Assembly: GCA_964648465.1 (NCBI GenBank)
Contig: CAZYMU010000017.1
Coordinates: 1-60,372 of the forward strand
Source of the DNA: Aminicenans sp964648465
GTDB taxonomy: Bacteria; Acidobacteriota; Aminicenantia; Aminicenantales; Aminicenantaceae
DNA length: 60,372 bases
Direction of reading: 5' to 3'
The notes under the pieces were generated by a model. It was not told where the DNA came from. It was given only the letters and a program-made list of their open reading frames with translations, and searched no databases. A program made the position numbers and the translations under genes. Positions 25,972 to 35,997 of this stretch are shown in pieces. The number at the start of each line of letters is the position of its first letter. Position 1 is the first letter of the stretch.

Positions 25972-28900
25972 ATGAAAAAAACATTTAAAGCTATTGATGG
26001 AAATACTGCTGCGACGCATGTGGCTTATGCATTTAGTGAAGTTGCCGCAATATATCCTATTACTCCATCATCATTAATGGGGGAGCTGGCAGATAGTTGG
26101 GCAGCTCAGGGCCGAAAAAATGTATTTGGCCAGACTCTGGAAGTAATTGAAATGCAGTCAGAAGGAGGAGCATCCGGAGCTGTCCATGGATGCCTTTCTG
26201 CAGGAGCATTAACTACGACATTTACAGCTTCACAGGGTTTAATGCTTATGCTTCCTAACATGCATAAAATTGCAGGTGAGATGCTTCCTACGGTATTTCA
26301 TGTTTCTGCTCGTTCTCTTGCCTGCCAGGCGTTATCCATTTTTGGGGACCATTCTGATGTTATGTCTGCAAGAAATACCGGATTTGCCCTTATTGCAGGT
26401 GGTTCAGTCCAGGAAGTGATGGACCTTGCCATTGTCGCGCATCTGTCCTCATTGAAATCCAAGGTGCCGTTTATAAATTTCTTCGATGGTTTCCGGACTT
26501 CCAACGAGATTCAAAAGACAGAAATTATTCCTTATGAAACGATGGCTGAACTTCTAGAGATGAAATATGTCAGAGAATTCCGTGAGCGGGCTATGAATCC
26601 TGAAAAGCCTATGATGAAGGTTGGGGCTCAAAATCCTGACGTATATTTCCAGGGTAGGGAAACAGTAAACAAATACTACATCGTGACACCAGAAATTGTA
26701 CAGGATTATATGGATAAGCTTGCTGGAAAAATTGGACGACATTATCACTTGTTTGATTATATCGGATCCGATGACGCTGAAAAAATTGTCATCGCCATGG
26801 GTTCCGGAACAGAAACAATTGAAGAAACGGTTAATTATCTCTGTAAACGTGGGGAGAAAGTTGGTGCTGTAAAAGTCAGACTCTACCGCCCATTCTCGGC
26901 TGAGGCTCTTATTTCAGCAATCCCTCCTAGTGTTAAAAAGATAGCAGTTCTTGACCGGACAAAAGAGCCGGGGTCATTAGGTGAACCTCTATATATGGAT
27001 GTTGCTGTAGCCTTGAGTGGAAAGGATATAAAAGTTATTGGGGGCAGATATGGGCTCTCTTCAAAGGAATTTACAGCTACTATGGTAAAGGCAGTCTATG
27101 ATCATCTTGACGGGAAATGCACTCATGGATTTACTGTCGGCATAGAAGATGATGTAACAAATACATCTGTCCAGATTAATGAGGAAATTGATGCTGAGCC
27201 TGAAGGAGTCATTCGCTGTAAATTCTGGGGATATGGTTCTGACGGAACAGTTGGAGCGAATAAAAATTCCATAAAGATTATTGGTGATAACACTAATATG
27301 TATGCGCAGGGGTATTTCCAGTATGACTCCAAGAAATCTGGAGGAGTTACAATTTCTCACCTCAGGTTTGGAAAAGAAAAGATTCAATCTCAATATCTTC
27401 TTACGGTTGTGGATTTTGTGGCGCTGCATAAGTCATCCTATATCGGCCGTTATGACATATTAGGAGGAATAAAAGAAGGGGGGACCTTTCTGTTAAATTC
27501 GACATGGAAAGCCAGTGAAGTTTTTGAAAACCTGACCGAAGATATGCAGAAAACTATCATTGAGAAGAAGATCAAAGTTTATAACATAGATGCATTGAAA
27601 ATTGCTCAGAAAGTTGGACTCGGTGCACGTATTAACACTGTTATGCAGGCTGCATTCTTTAAGATCTCAGGAGTGCTTCCTGAAGATGAGGCTTTAAAAC
27701 TCATAAAAGATGCGATCAAGAAGACATTCCTGAAGAAGGGTGAGAATGTTGTAAAGATGAACTGGGAAGCTGTGGACCAGGCAGCAGCTGCGCTGGAGGA
27801 AGTCCCTGTTCCCGATACAATTACTAAGTCAGCACAGGAGGAAAAGCTCATTCCGGATGATGCTAGTGAGTTTGCCAGGGATGTAATTGATCCTGTGATG
27901 CATTTCAAGGGAGATTCGATTCCCGTTTCCAAGATGCCATTTGATGGTTATGTGCCGACTGGAACTACAAGGTTGGAAAAACGCGGCGTTGCACCAGAAG
28001 TTCCTGTATGGATACCCGATAACTGTATCCAGTGTAATCAGTGCTCATTAGTTTGTCCCCATGCAGCAATTCGTCCCAAGCAGATTGATCCAAATGATTT
28101 AAAAGATGCCCCTGAAAATTTTATTACGATGAAATCTAAAACAAGGAATGAAAGAGGTCTTGAATACAGTCTGCAGGTCTATATTGATGACTGTGTCGGT
28201 TGCTATAATTGTATGGAGGTTTGTCCCACAAAAGAAAAGGCACTCAAGATGGTTCCTATGGGTGATGTGAATGTTGCGGAAGAGAGAGAAAATGTAGAAT
28301 TTTTCGAATCTCTCCCTGATAATGTTCTTGAGGGAGTAAAACGCGAGTCAATAAAGGGAAGTCAATTTCTTCTGCCGTATCTTGAGTTCAGCGGTGCATG
28401 TCAAGGTTGTGGAGAGACTCCCTATGTTAAACTGGCCACGCAGCTATTTGGCGACAGAATGATTATTGCCAATGCGACAGGATGTTCTTCTATATGGGGT
28501 GGTACATTTCCAACTATGCCGTACTGCAAAAATAAAGAGGGTACGGGTCCGACATGGGCAAACTCCTTATTTGAAGACAATGCGGAATATGGTTTTGGAA
28601 TGCGCCTTGCTGTTGATGCCAATAGAAAACAGCTTTTTAATAATATCAATAGACTTCTTGAAATGGGAACGACTACGGAATTAGCTCAGGCTCTCGGACG
28701 GAGTAAAGAACTCTGGAATTCGGTAGATGATGAAGCAAAAGAAACAGCAAAGGCTGTGAAAGCTGTTTTGCCGGCTGCATTATCCAGGGCTACGGATGTA
28801 ACAAAGCCCATCCTTGAGAAGATAATAGAATTGAAGGATTACATTGTTGATAGAAGCGTCTGGAGCATAGGTGGAGATGGATGGGCATATGACATCGGAT

Positions 28901-29493
28901 ACGGAGGATTGGACCATGTGCTTGCTTCGAACAGAAATGTGAATGTTCTGGTTTTGGATACTGAGGTTTATTCGAATACAGGCGGGCAGGCTTCTAAATC
29001 AACTCCTACCGGTTCTGTTGCTAAGTTTGCAGCAGCAGGCAAACGGACAAAGAAGAAAGACCTTGGAAGGATGGCTATGAGTTATGGTTATGTCTATGTT
29101 GCTGCCATAGCTATGGGTGCTAATCAGAATCAGTGTTTGAAAGCCTTTTTAGAGGCAGAAGCTTATAATGGGCCATCAATGATTATTGCTTATTCGCCCT
29201 GCATTAACCACGGCATTGATATGACCAAGACCCAGGCAGAAGAGAAACTGGCTGTTGATTCCGGCTACTGGATTTTATACAGATACAACCCGATGCTTGC
29301 TAAAGAAGGGAAAAACCCCTTAATTCTTGATTCAAGAGAACCCAAGTTGGAATATCAGGCATTTCTTGATAATGAAATCCGTTATCGAACTCTGACCCAG
29401 CAGTTTCCTGAAATTGCAAAAGTGCTCTTCAAACAGGCAGCCGAAGAAGCAAAACAAAGATACGAAGACTACAAGAAAATGGCTGAAAAATAG
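25972..29493 (+). CDS. nifJ: Pyruvate:ferredoxin (flavodoxin) oxidoreductase
   Basis: Single-chain pyruvate:ferredoxin oxidoreductase of 1173 residues, turning pyruvate and CoA into acetyl-CoA and CO2 with reduced ferredoxin; a central enzyme of anaerobic fermentation. Domains are in the usual order. Domain I starts GNTAATHVAYAFSEVAAIYP with the YPITPSS motif, and the transketolase-like C-terminal half domain lies near 260-400. A ferredoxin domain carries two [4Fe-4S] motifs (CIQCNQCSLVCP from Cys685 and CVGCYNCMEVCP from Cys741). The TPP domain has the proximal-cluster CQGCGETP near 813-820 and GDGWAYDIGYGGLDHVL near 967. GGAGATAG precedes the ATG. It stands alone in its own transcription unit. 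Confidence 0.96.
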   Translation: MKKTFKAIDGNTAATHVAYAFSEVAAIYPITPSSLMGELADSWAAQGRKNVFGQTLEVIEMQSEGGASGAVHGCLSAGALTTTFTASQGLMLMLPNMHKIAGEMLPTVFHVSARSLACQALSIFGDHSDVMSARNTGFALIAGGSVQEVMDLAIVAHLSSLKSKVPFINFFDGFRTSNEIQKTEIIPYETMAELLEMKYVREFRERAMNPEKPMMKVGAQNPDVYFQGRETVNKYYIVTPEIVQDYMDKLAGKIGRHYHLFDYIGSDDAEKIVIAMGSGTETIEETVNYLCKRGEKVGAVKVRLYRPFSAEALISAIPPSVKKIAVLDRTKEPGSLGEPLYMDVAVALSGKDIKVIGGRYGLSSKEFTATMVKAVYDHLDGKCTHGFTVGIEDDVTNTSVQINEEIDAEPEGVIRCKFWGYGSDGTVGANKNSIKIIGDNTNMYAQGYFQYDSKKSGGVTISHLRFGKEKIQSQYLLTVVDFVALHKSSYIGRYDILGGIKEGGTFLLNSTWKASEVFENLTEDMQKTIIEKKIKVYNIDALKIAQKVGLGARINTVMQAAFFKISGVLPEDEALKLIKDAIKKTFLKKGENVVKMNWEAVDQAAAALEEVPVPDTITKSAQEEKLIPDDASEFARDVIDPVMHFKGDSIPVSKMPFDGYVPTGTTRLEKRGVAPEVPVWIPDNCIQCNQCSLVCPHAAIRPKQIDPNDLKDAPENFITMKSKTRNERGLEYSLQVYIDDCVGCYNCMEVCPTKEKALKMVPMGDVNVAEERENVEFFESLPDNVLEGVKRESIKGSQFLLPYLEFSGACQGCGETPYVKLATQLFGDRMIIANATGCSSIWGGTFPTMPYCKNKEGTGPTWANSLFEDNAEYGFGMRLAVDANRKQLFNNINRLLEMGTTTELAQALGRSKELWNSVDDEAKETAKAVKAVLPAALSRATDVTKPILEKIIELKDYIVDRSVWSIGGDGWAYDIGYGGLDHVLASNRNVNVLVLDTEVYSNTGGQASKSTPTGSVAKFAAAGKRTKKKDLGRMAMSYGYVYVAAIAMGANQNQCLKAFLEAEAYNGPSMIIAYSPCINHGIDMTKTQAEEKLAVDSGYWILYRYNPMLAKEGKNPLILDSREPKLEYQAFLDNEIRYRTLTQQFPEIAKVLFKQAAEEAKQRYEDYKKMAEK

Positions 29494-29669
29494 TACAAAT
29501 CCATTTTCTGTAACCAAGATGTCATCTTCAATTCTAACTCCTATATTTGTATATTTTTCGGCAGTTAGTTTAACTCTATGGAGTAGATAAATTTTGGATA
29601 GATTAAGAATTCTGTTAAAATGGATTTACAAGAAATCGTGGAAGCAAAAATTTTAGAGGAGATATGTAT

Positions 29670-32519
29670 ATGAAAAAAAAGTTATTTTTATTATTTTTAA
29701 CTGGAGCTTTTTTTATAAATATAAATTTCCTGTTTTGTAGTCTGGAGGCAACTAATCCTGTTTCAAGACTGAAATCCTTTGAGTATCACCAGAAATTAAA
29801 AAACGAGTCGATTTTCAAAAATCTGAAATGGAGAACTGTAGGACCTTCATTCCAGGGAGGAAGGATCTCGACTATTGATGTGCCTCCTGGAAATACTTTC
29901 ACTATATATGTTGGCGTTGGTGCCGGGAATATTTGGAAGACAACAAATCTTGGAACAACATGGAAGCCAATATTTGAGAACGAGTCGACTTTTACAATAG
30001 GGGATATTGCAATAGCCCCATCGGATCCAGATGTCATCTATGTTGGAACCGGAGAAAACCTGATGGCAAGAAGTTCATTTGCAGGCACCGGAATTTTTAA
30101 ATCAATTGATGGAGGTAAGACCTGGAAAAATGTTGGGTTGTATGACAGCCATCATATTGGCCGGGTAGTGGTTGACCCTAAAAATCCTGATATTGTCTAT
30201 GTTGCTGTTTTAGGCCACCAGTATACATTTAATGAGGAGAGGGGACTGTTCAAGACCGATGACGGAGGTAAGACATGGAAAAAATCCCTGTATATCTCAG
30301 ATAAAGTTGGAGTTACAGATGTGGTGAAGGATCCTTCTGACAGCCAAATATTGTATGCTGCAGCATGGGAGAGAGATCGAAAAGCCTGGAATAATGTTGA
30401 AAGCGGCGAAGGAAGCGGAATCTATAAAACTACGGATGCAGGTCTTTCGTGGCAGAAACTTACAAACGGATTCCCTGAGGGAAAACATGTTGGCCGTATC
30501 GGCCTTGCTGTCTCTGCTTTAAACCCGGATGTTGTGTATGCTCTTCTGGATAATCAGGCTCCAATGCCTGAAAGGAAGCAGGAAAGAAAGAAAGAGATAA
30601 TTACGGGGCTGACAATTCTTAAGCTGCAAAAAATGTCAAAGGAAGTCTTTTTAAAGATTAAAGCTGAAATGCTCAATCAATTTTTAAGAGAAAATGGAGT
30701 TCCCAGGGAATATACAGGCAAAATTGTACTTGAAATGGTAGCAAAAGGAGAGCTAACCCCAGAGGTTCTGGCCAAATACTTGCTTGACCTTTGGGCTGAC
30801 CGAAAGCTGCATGTTACAGATGTTATCGGAGGCGAAGTTTACCGATCTGACGATAAGGGAGAAACCTGGAAAAAGACAAATGAATCTCACCTTGACAGTT
30901 TTTTCAGCACATACGGATATTCTTTCTGTGACATAAGAGTTTCCCCTGATGATGAAAACAAAATTTATATCCTTGGAATACGAATCATGACTTCGGATGA
31001 TGGGGGGAAAACATTTAAACATATAGGCGGGAAGGGTGTACATGTGGATCATCATGAGCTCTGGATTGACCCTGCAAATCCGGACAGGATAATTCTTGGC
31101 AATGACGGAGGCCTTAATTTCTCTTATGACAGAGGAAAAACATGGCAGGACATCAGGAATATGCCCATTGGAGAATTTTATACTATTTCTGTAGATAGAG
31201 ACAAGCCTTACAAAATTTATGGAGGGCTTCAGGATAATGGATCAGTATTTGGGCCGAGCACACATACTGTTGAATATGGTGTCGAAGATCCCTGGAAACA
31301 TATCGGAGGAGGAGATGGTTTTTTTGTCGAAGTTGATCCCACAGATTTGAACACGGTTTATTTTGAATACCAGTTCGGGAGTATCGTGCGGAAAAATTTA
31401 AAAGACAACACATCAAAAAGTATAATGCCAAAATCAAGGATAGGAGAGCCGGCTTTGCGCTTCAACTGGATGACTCCTTTCCTTGTTTCACACCATAATC
31501 CTTATATTCTTTACTGCGGGGCAAACAATATATTCAGGTCTTTAAATAGAGGTGACAACTGGATGTGTATAAGCCCTGATTTAACAACTAATCCCGGGCC
31601 GGAAAAACAAGGGGACGTTCCTTACGGAACAATCACAACGATCTCAGAATCGTCGTTTAGGCCAGGGTTGATATATGCTGGAACAGATGATGGAAATGTA
31701 CAGGTTACAAAAAATGATGGAGTTAACTGGAATAATGTTTCACAAGGCCTTCCGGATAAGTGGGTCAGCCGGGTCCTGGCATCCCGCTATGAAGAGGGAA
31801 AAGTATTTGTGTTATTAACCGGATATAGGGAAGATGATTTTGAAAAGTACCTTTACATGTCGAAAGACTATGGGGAATCATGGACGTCTATATCTTCGAA
31901 TCTTCCATCTGAGTCAATAAATGTAATAAGAGAGGACCCTGCGAATAAAAATATTCTTTATGTAGGCACGGATCTGGGTGTTTATGTGTCTTTGGATGAT
32001 GGTAATAAGTGGTATTCTCTTTGTAATGAACTGCCGACATGTGCTGTTCATGACCTGGTTGTTCATCCGCGGGAAAACGAGTTGGTTATTGGCACTCACG
32101 GACGAAGCGCATTTATTCTGGATGTAGGATGTCTGCAAAATTTCAATGAGAATATCGCTAAAAAGACAGCTCATTTGTTTGATGTGAAACCGGCAAGACT
32201 TCCTCGAAGCCGAGGAGATATGGGTGAGTGGAGTCAAGAAAAGGAGAAGAAAACGTTTATTTATTATTATTTGAATGAATCTAGAGAAGTAAAAATTTCC
32301 GTATTTGATAAATCCGGAGAACTGATAAAGAATTTGAAAGGAACAAGTGATGTTGGTATGAACAGCGCAGTGTGGGATTTAACATTTGAAGGCGGAAAAA
32401 AGATTGGTAAGGAGTTCGCTGCAGCTGGAAATCTGGTTGAACAGGGTGAATACACTGTCGAGATTTTATCAGGAGATATAAAATTGGAAAGTAAGATAAA
32501 GGTTCAAGGAGCATACTAA
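29670..32519 (+). CDS. Secreted BNR-repeat (sortilin/VPS10-like) beta-propeller protein
   Basis: Secreted protein of 949 residues, signal peptide included. It contains many BNR/Asp-box repeats of the type S-x-D-x-G-x-T-W (IFKSIDGGKTWKNVGLY, LFKTDDGGKTWKKSLYI, IYKTTDAGLSWQKLTNG, VYRSDDKGETWKKTNES and others), giving two stacked beta-propellers as in the sortilin/VPS10-like family abundant in Acidobacteriota and Bacteroidota. A helical insertion of about 70 residues rich in Lys and Glu interrupts the repeats near 295-370. The C-terminal part after 830 is a beta-sandwich resembling a FlgD-like Ig fold. ATG 29670 has the ribosome-binding site GAGGAG at 8 bases; the ATG at 29664 is too close. No catalytic sialidase residues are evident; role unknown. 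Confidence 0.75.
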   Translation: MKKKLFLLFLTGAFFININFLFCSLEATNPVSRLKSFEYHQKLKNESIFKNLKWRTVGPSFQGGRISTIDVPPGNTFTIYVGVGAGNIWKTTNLGTTWKPIFENESTFTIGDIAIAPSDPDVIYVGTGENLMARSSFAGTGIFKSIDGGKTWKNVGLYDSHHIGRVVVDPKNPDIVYVAVLGHQYTFNEERGLFKTDDGGKTWKKSLYISDKVGVTDVVKDPSDSQILYAAAWERDRKAWNNVESGEGSGIYKTTDAGLSWQKLTNGFPEGKHVGRIGLAVSALNPDVVYALLDNQAPMPERKQERKKEIITGLTILKLQKMSKEVFLKIKAEMLNQFLRENGVPREYTGKIVLEMVAKGELTPEVLAKYLLDLWADRKLHVTDVIGGEVYRSDDKGETWKKTNESHLDSFFSTYGYSFCDIRVSPDDENKIYILGIRIMTSDDGGKTFKHIGGKGVHVDHHELWIDPANPDRIILGNDGGLNFSYDRGKTWQDIRNMPIGEFYTISVDRDKPYKIYGGLQDNGSVFGPSTHTVEYGVEDPWKHIGGGDGFFVEVDPTDLNTVYFEYQFGSIVRKNLKDNTSKSIMPKSRIGEPALRFNWMTPFLVSHHNPYILYCGANNIFRSLNRGDNWMCISPDLTTNPGPEKQGDVPYGTITTISESSFRPGLIYAGTDDGNVQVTKNDGVNWNNVSQGLPDKWVSRVLASRYEEGKVFVLLTGYREDDFEKYLYMSKDYGESWTSISSNLPSESINVIREDPANKNILYVGTDLGVYVSLDDGNKWYSLCNELPTCAVHDLVVHPRENELVIGTHGRSAFILDVGCLQNFNENIAKKTAHLFDVKPARLPRSRGDMGEWSQEKEKKTFIYYYLNESREVKISVFDKSGELIKNLKGTSDVGMNSAVWDLTFEGGKKIGKEFAAAGNLVEQGEYTVEILSGDIKLESKIKVQGAY

Positions 32520-32627
32520 CAGGAAACTGATAGCTTTTGAGCAGCCCGAATGATTATTCAGGGTTATGTGATTTGAACTATTTCATTCACTGCTATATTA
32601 TTTTAATTATTACCTAAGGAAGATTGA

Positions 32628-33536
32628 GTGATTAAAGGAATAATTTTTGACATAAAGCGATATGCTATTCATGACGGGCAGGGGATTCGGACAACGGTTT
32701 TTTTTAAGGGATGTCCTCTTTCCTGTCCTTGGTGCCATAATCCTGAGGGCATTGACTCAAATCCGGAATTTTTTTTCTATTCAAAGAGATGTGATAAAGA
32801 GTGCAGTGAATGTGTTACTGCATGTCCCAATAATGCAGTTTATAAAAATGAAGCATCGATCAAAATCGATCAAGAAAAATGTGATTTATGCGGTATTTGC
32901 GAGGATGTTTGTGTTTATGACGCTCTTAAAATAGTTGGAAAGGAAGTCAGTGTTCAGGATGTCATGACTGAGATTGAAAAAGACAGGATTTTTTTTGATG
33001 AATCGGGTGGGGGGGTTACGCTGTCAGGAGGAGAACCGCTAGCCCAGCCTGATTTTTTAGAGTCTCTTCTTTTGGAAATTAAAGAGAAAAAAATTAATGT
33101 GGCTTTGGATACCTCAGGATATGCTTCTTTTGATGATTTGGACAGCATAACAGATAAAGTGGATTTATTTTTATATGATTTGAAGATCATGGATGATGAA
33201 AAGCATAAAAAGTATACAGGGGTGTCAAATAATGTTATCCTGAAAAATCTCCGGAGGCTTACGGAAAAAGAGACGCCTATTGCCGTACGGATTCCTCTTG
33301 TATCAGGAGTCAATAGTGATAGTCATAATATTGAAATGATTGCTGAGTATCTTTATTCTTTAAAAAATATTAAACAGATTAACCTTTTGCCTTATCATAA
33401 AGGAGGTTATGAAAAATCTAAAAGATTGAGAAAAACAGAGAAATTCATGAGTTTCAAACCTCCTGCTGATGAGAGAATAAAGGAAATAAGAAAATTACTA
33501 TCAGATTCAGGGTATATTGTAAATATCGGAGGATAG
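32628..33536 (+). CDS. Glycyl-radical enzyme activase (for HypD)
   Basis: Radical SAM activase that installs the glycyl radical in the enzyme encoded 4 bases downstream. The radical SAM motif CPLSCPWC has the CX3CX2C spacing (Cys29, Cys33, Cys36). Two extra [4Fe-4S] motifs of the ferredoxin type lie near 53-93 (CDKECSECVTACP and CDLCGICEDVC), which sets this subgroup apart from plain PflA. SGGEPLAQPDF matches the SAM-binding GGEP motif. Starts with GTG after AAGGAAG. Its place directly upstream of hypD, with the same start-codon style, argues that this is the dedicated HypD activating enzyme. Confidence 0.92.
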   Translation: MIKGIIFDIKRYAIHDGQGIRTTVFFKGCPLSCPWCHNPEGIDSNPEFFFYSKRCDKECSECVTACPNNAVYKNEASIKIDQEKCDLCGICEDVCVYDALKIVGKEVSVQDVMTEIEKDRIFFDESGGGVTLSGGEPLAQPDFLESLLLEIKEKKINVALDTSGYASFDDLDSITDKVDLFLYDLKIMDDEKHKKYTGVSNNVILKNLRRLTEKETPIAVRIPLVSGVNSDSHNIEMIAEYLYSLKNIKQINLLPYHKGGYEKSKRLRKTEKFMSFKPPADERIKEIRKLLSDSGYIVNIGG

Positions 33537-33539
33537 AAG

Positions 33540-35903
33540 GTGAATAAAAGAATAAAAAAGCTGAGGGAACAGAGCCTGCATGCAAAGCCCTGTATTTCAA
33601 AAGAAAGAGCCGAACTTATAACAGAATTTTACAAGAGTAATATATGTGATAAAGTCTCTGCCCCTGTAAGAAGAGCCCTGGCGTTTAAGTATCTACTTGA
33701 GAAAAAAAAGATTTGTTTCAATGAAGGAGAACTTATCGTGGGCGAGAGAGGCCCAGCTCCAAAAGAAACCCCAACTTATCCTGAAGTTTGTGCCCACAGT
33801 ATGAAAGATCTGAAAATATTAAATGACAGAAAAAAAGTATCGTTTGCTGTAGATGAGAAGACAAGAAAACTGTATAAAGAGGAAATCATTCCCTTCTGGA
33901 GAGGTAGGTCAATCAGAGATAGAATCTTCAGCGAAATGTCACAGGAATGGATAGATTCATATGAAGCAGGAGTCTTTACGGAATTTCAGGAGCAGAGGGC
34001 CCCAGGTCACACTGTTCTGGATGACAAAATATACAAGAAGGGATTTCTTGATTTCAAAAAGGATATTGAAAAGAGTTTAGACAATTTAGATTTCTTGAAT
34101 GACCCGCAGGCTTATAAAAAAAGGGAAGAACTTAAAGCAATGTCAATATGTATAGATGCCTTGATCTTGTATGCAAAGCGCCATGGCGAAAAAGCAGAAA
34201 AACTCTCAAAGAAGGAGAAGGATCCAAAAAGAAAGAAAGAGCTGAAGAAGATTGCTGAAATCTGCAGGCATGTTCCGGCTCACCGGCCCAGGGATTTCTG
34301 GGAGGCTCTGCAGTATTACTGGTTTGTTCATGTCGGAGTGATTACAGAATTCAATACATGGGATTCTTTTAACCCTGGAAGGGTGGACCAGCATCTTTAT
34401 CCCTTTTATAAAGATAGTATTGAGAATGGCACTCTATCACATGAGAAGGCCAAAGAGCTTTTAGAGGCATTTTGGGTAAAGTTTAACAACCAGCCGGCCC
34501 CTCCAAAAGTCGGAGTCACAGCGGAAGAGAGTAATACATATACGGATTTTGCATTGATTAATATGGGTGGTGTAAAACAAGATGGGTCTGATGCAGTAAA
34601 TGAACTTTCTTATCTCATTCTTGATGTAGTAGAGGAGATGCGTATTTTACAGCCGAGTTCTATGGTTCAGATAAGCAAGAAAACTCCCGAAGATTTCTTG
34701 CTGAGAGCGATAAAAATAATAAAGACAGGATTCGGTCAGCCTTCCGTTTTTAACACGGATGCTATAGTAGAGGAATTGCTTAGACAGGGGAAATCGCTCG
34801 AAGATGCCAGGAGTGGTGGAGCCAGCGGTTGTGTGGAAACTGGAGCATTTGGTAAAGAAAATTATAATCTTACCGGCTATTTTAATATGACAAAAGTTCT
34901 TGAAATAACATTGAACAATGGAATGGATCCGGCATCAGGAAAGAAAATCGGGTTAAGCACCGGAGATCCATGTGAATTTAAATTATTTGAAGAGTTATTC
35001 GATGCTTTTCAAAAACAGATGGAATATTTTGTGGATACCAAGGTTAAAGGAAGCAATGTTATCGAACGTCTGTATGCTGAATATTTACCCACTCCATATC
35101 TTTCACTGCTCATCAGTGATTGTATAGCTAGAGGGAAAGATTACCATGACGGTGGTGCAAGGTATAATACTTCGTATATTCAAGGAGTCGGAACAGGCAC
35201 AATGACCGATGTCCTGGCTTCTATTAAATATAATGTTTTTGATAAAAAATACATAAGCATGAAGGAACTTCTTGTGGCACTGGAAAACAATTTCGAGGGA
35301 AATGAGATGCTTCGCCAGCGTTTTCTGAACAAAACTCCCAAATATGGGAATGATAATGATTATGCGGACAGCATCATGAAAAGAATTTTTGAGGCTTATT
35401 ATGATACTGTAAACGGAAGGCCAAATACAAAAGGCGGATATTATAGGATAAATTTACTCCCGACAACCGTGCATGTATATTTCGGGAAAGTAGTCGGTGC
35501 AACAGCAGATGGGAGGAAAGCCGAGGAGCCTCTTTCTGAAGGCATTTCACCTGTCCAGGGTGCGGATAGGCACGGCCCTACTGCTGTCATTAAATCTGTC
35601 GGGAAGATGGATCATGTACGCACAGGTGGGACACTTCTTAACCAGAAGTTTACCCCTCAGTTGTTGAGCGACGAAGAGGGAATGAGAAAAATGGCTAATC
35701 TTATACGAGCATATTTCAGGCTGAACGGTCATCATGTTCAGTTCAATGTTATTAATGCCAGTACTCTCAGAAGAGCCCAGAAGAATCCGGAAAAATACAG
35801 AGATCTTATCGTGCGTGTGGCTGGATACAGCGACTATTTTGTGGATATAGGAGTTAATCTTCAGAATGAAATAATTGCCCGTACAGAACAACAGGCATTC
35901 TAG
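33540..35903 (+). CDS. hypD: trans-4-hydroxy-L-proline dehydratase (glycyl radical enzyme)
   Basis: Glycyl radical enzyme removing water from trans-4-hydroxy-L-proline to give 1-pyrroline-5-carboxylate. The 787-residue protein follows the Clostridioides difficile HypD sequence (as I recall it) almost end to end. The key residues sit at a constant offset of three: His157 (FQEQRAPGHTV), Asp275 (FNTWDSFNPG), Cys431 and Glu433 (SGCVETGAFG), and Gly762 in the radical loop VRVAGYSDYF, matching HypD His160, Asp278, Cys434, Glu436 and Gly765. The conserved SGCVE motif and end IIARTEQQAF also fit. GTG start after GGAGG, 3 bases past the activase stop. Choline lyase and glycerol dehydratase differ at these positions. 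Confidence 0.93.
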   Translation: MNKRIKKLREQSLHAKPCISKERAELITEFYKSNICDKVSAPVRRALAFKYLLEKKKICFNEGELIVGERGPAPKETPTYPEVCAHSMKDLKILNDRKKVSFAVDEKTRKLYKEEIIPFWRGRSIRDRIFSEMSQEWIDSYEAGVFTEFQEQRAPGHTVLDDKIYKKGFLDFKKDIEKSLDNLDFLNDPQAYKKREELKAMSICIDALILYAKRHGEKAEKLSKKEKDPKRKKELKKIAEICRHVPAHRPRDFWEALQYYWFVHVGVITEFNTWDSFNPGRVDQHLYPFYKDSIENGTLSHEKAKELLEAFWVKFNNQPAPPKVGVTAEESNTYTDFALINMGGVKQDGSDAVNELSYLILDVVEEMRILQPSSMVQISKKTPEDFLLRAIKIIKTGFGQPSVFNTDAIVEELLRQGKSLEDARSGGASGCVETGAFGKENYNLTGYFNMTKVLEITLNNGMDPASGKKIGLSTGDPCEFKLFEELFDAFQKQMEYFVDTKVKGSNVIERLYAEYLPTPYLSLLISDCIARGKDYHDGGARYNTSYIQGVGTGTMTDVLASIKYNVFDKKYISMKELLVALENNFEGNEMLRQRFLNKTPKYGNDNDYADSIMKRIFEAYYDTVNGRPNTKGGYYRINLLPTTVHVYFGKVVGATADGRKAEEPLSEGISPVQGADRHGPTAVIKSVGKMDHVRTGGTLLNQKFTPQLLSDEEGMRKMANLIRAYFRLNGHHVQFNVINASTLRRAQKNPEKYRDLIVRVAGYSDYFVDIGVNLQNEIIARTEQQAF

Positions 35904-35997
35904 CACGGATTATAAATAATTAAAGTTACCTAAAAACTGGATTATTAATAAAAAGTGCCGATAATAGATTTTGAATTTATTATAAAGGAGAATAAAA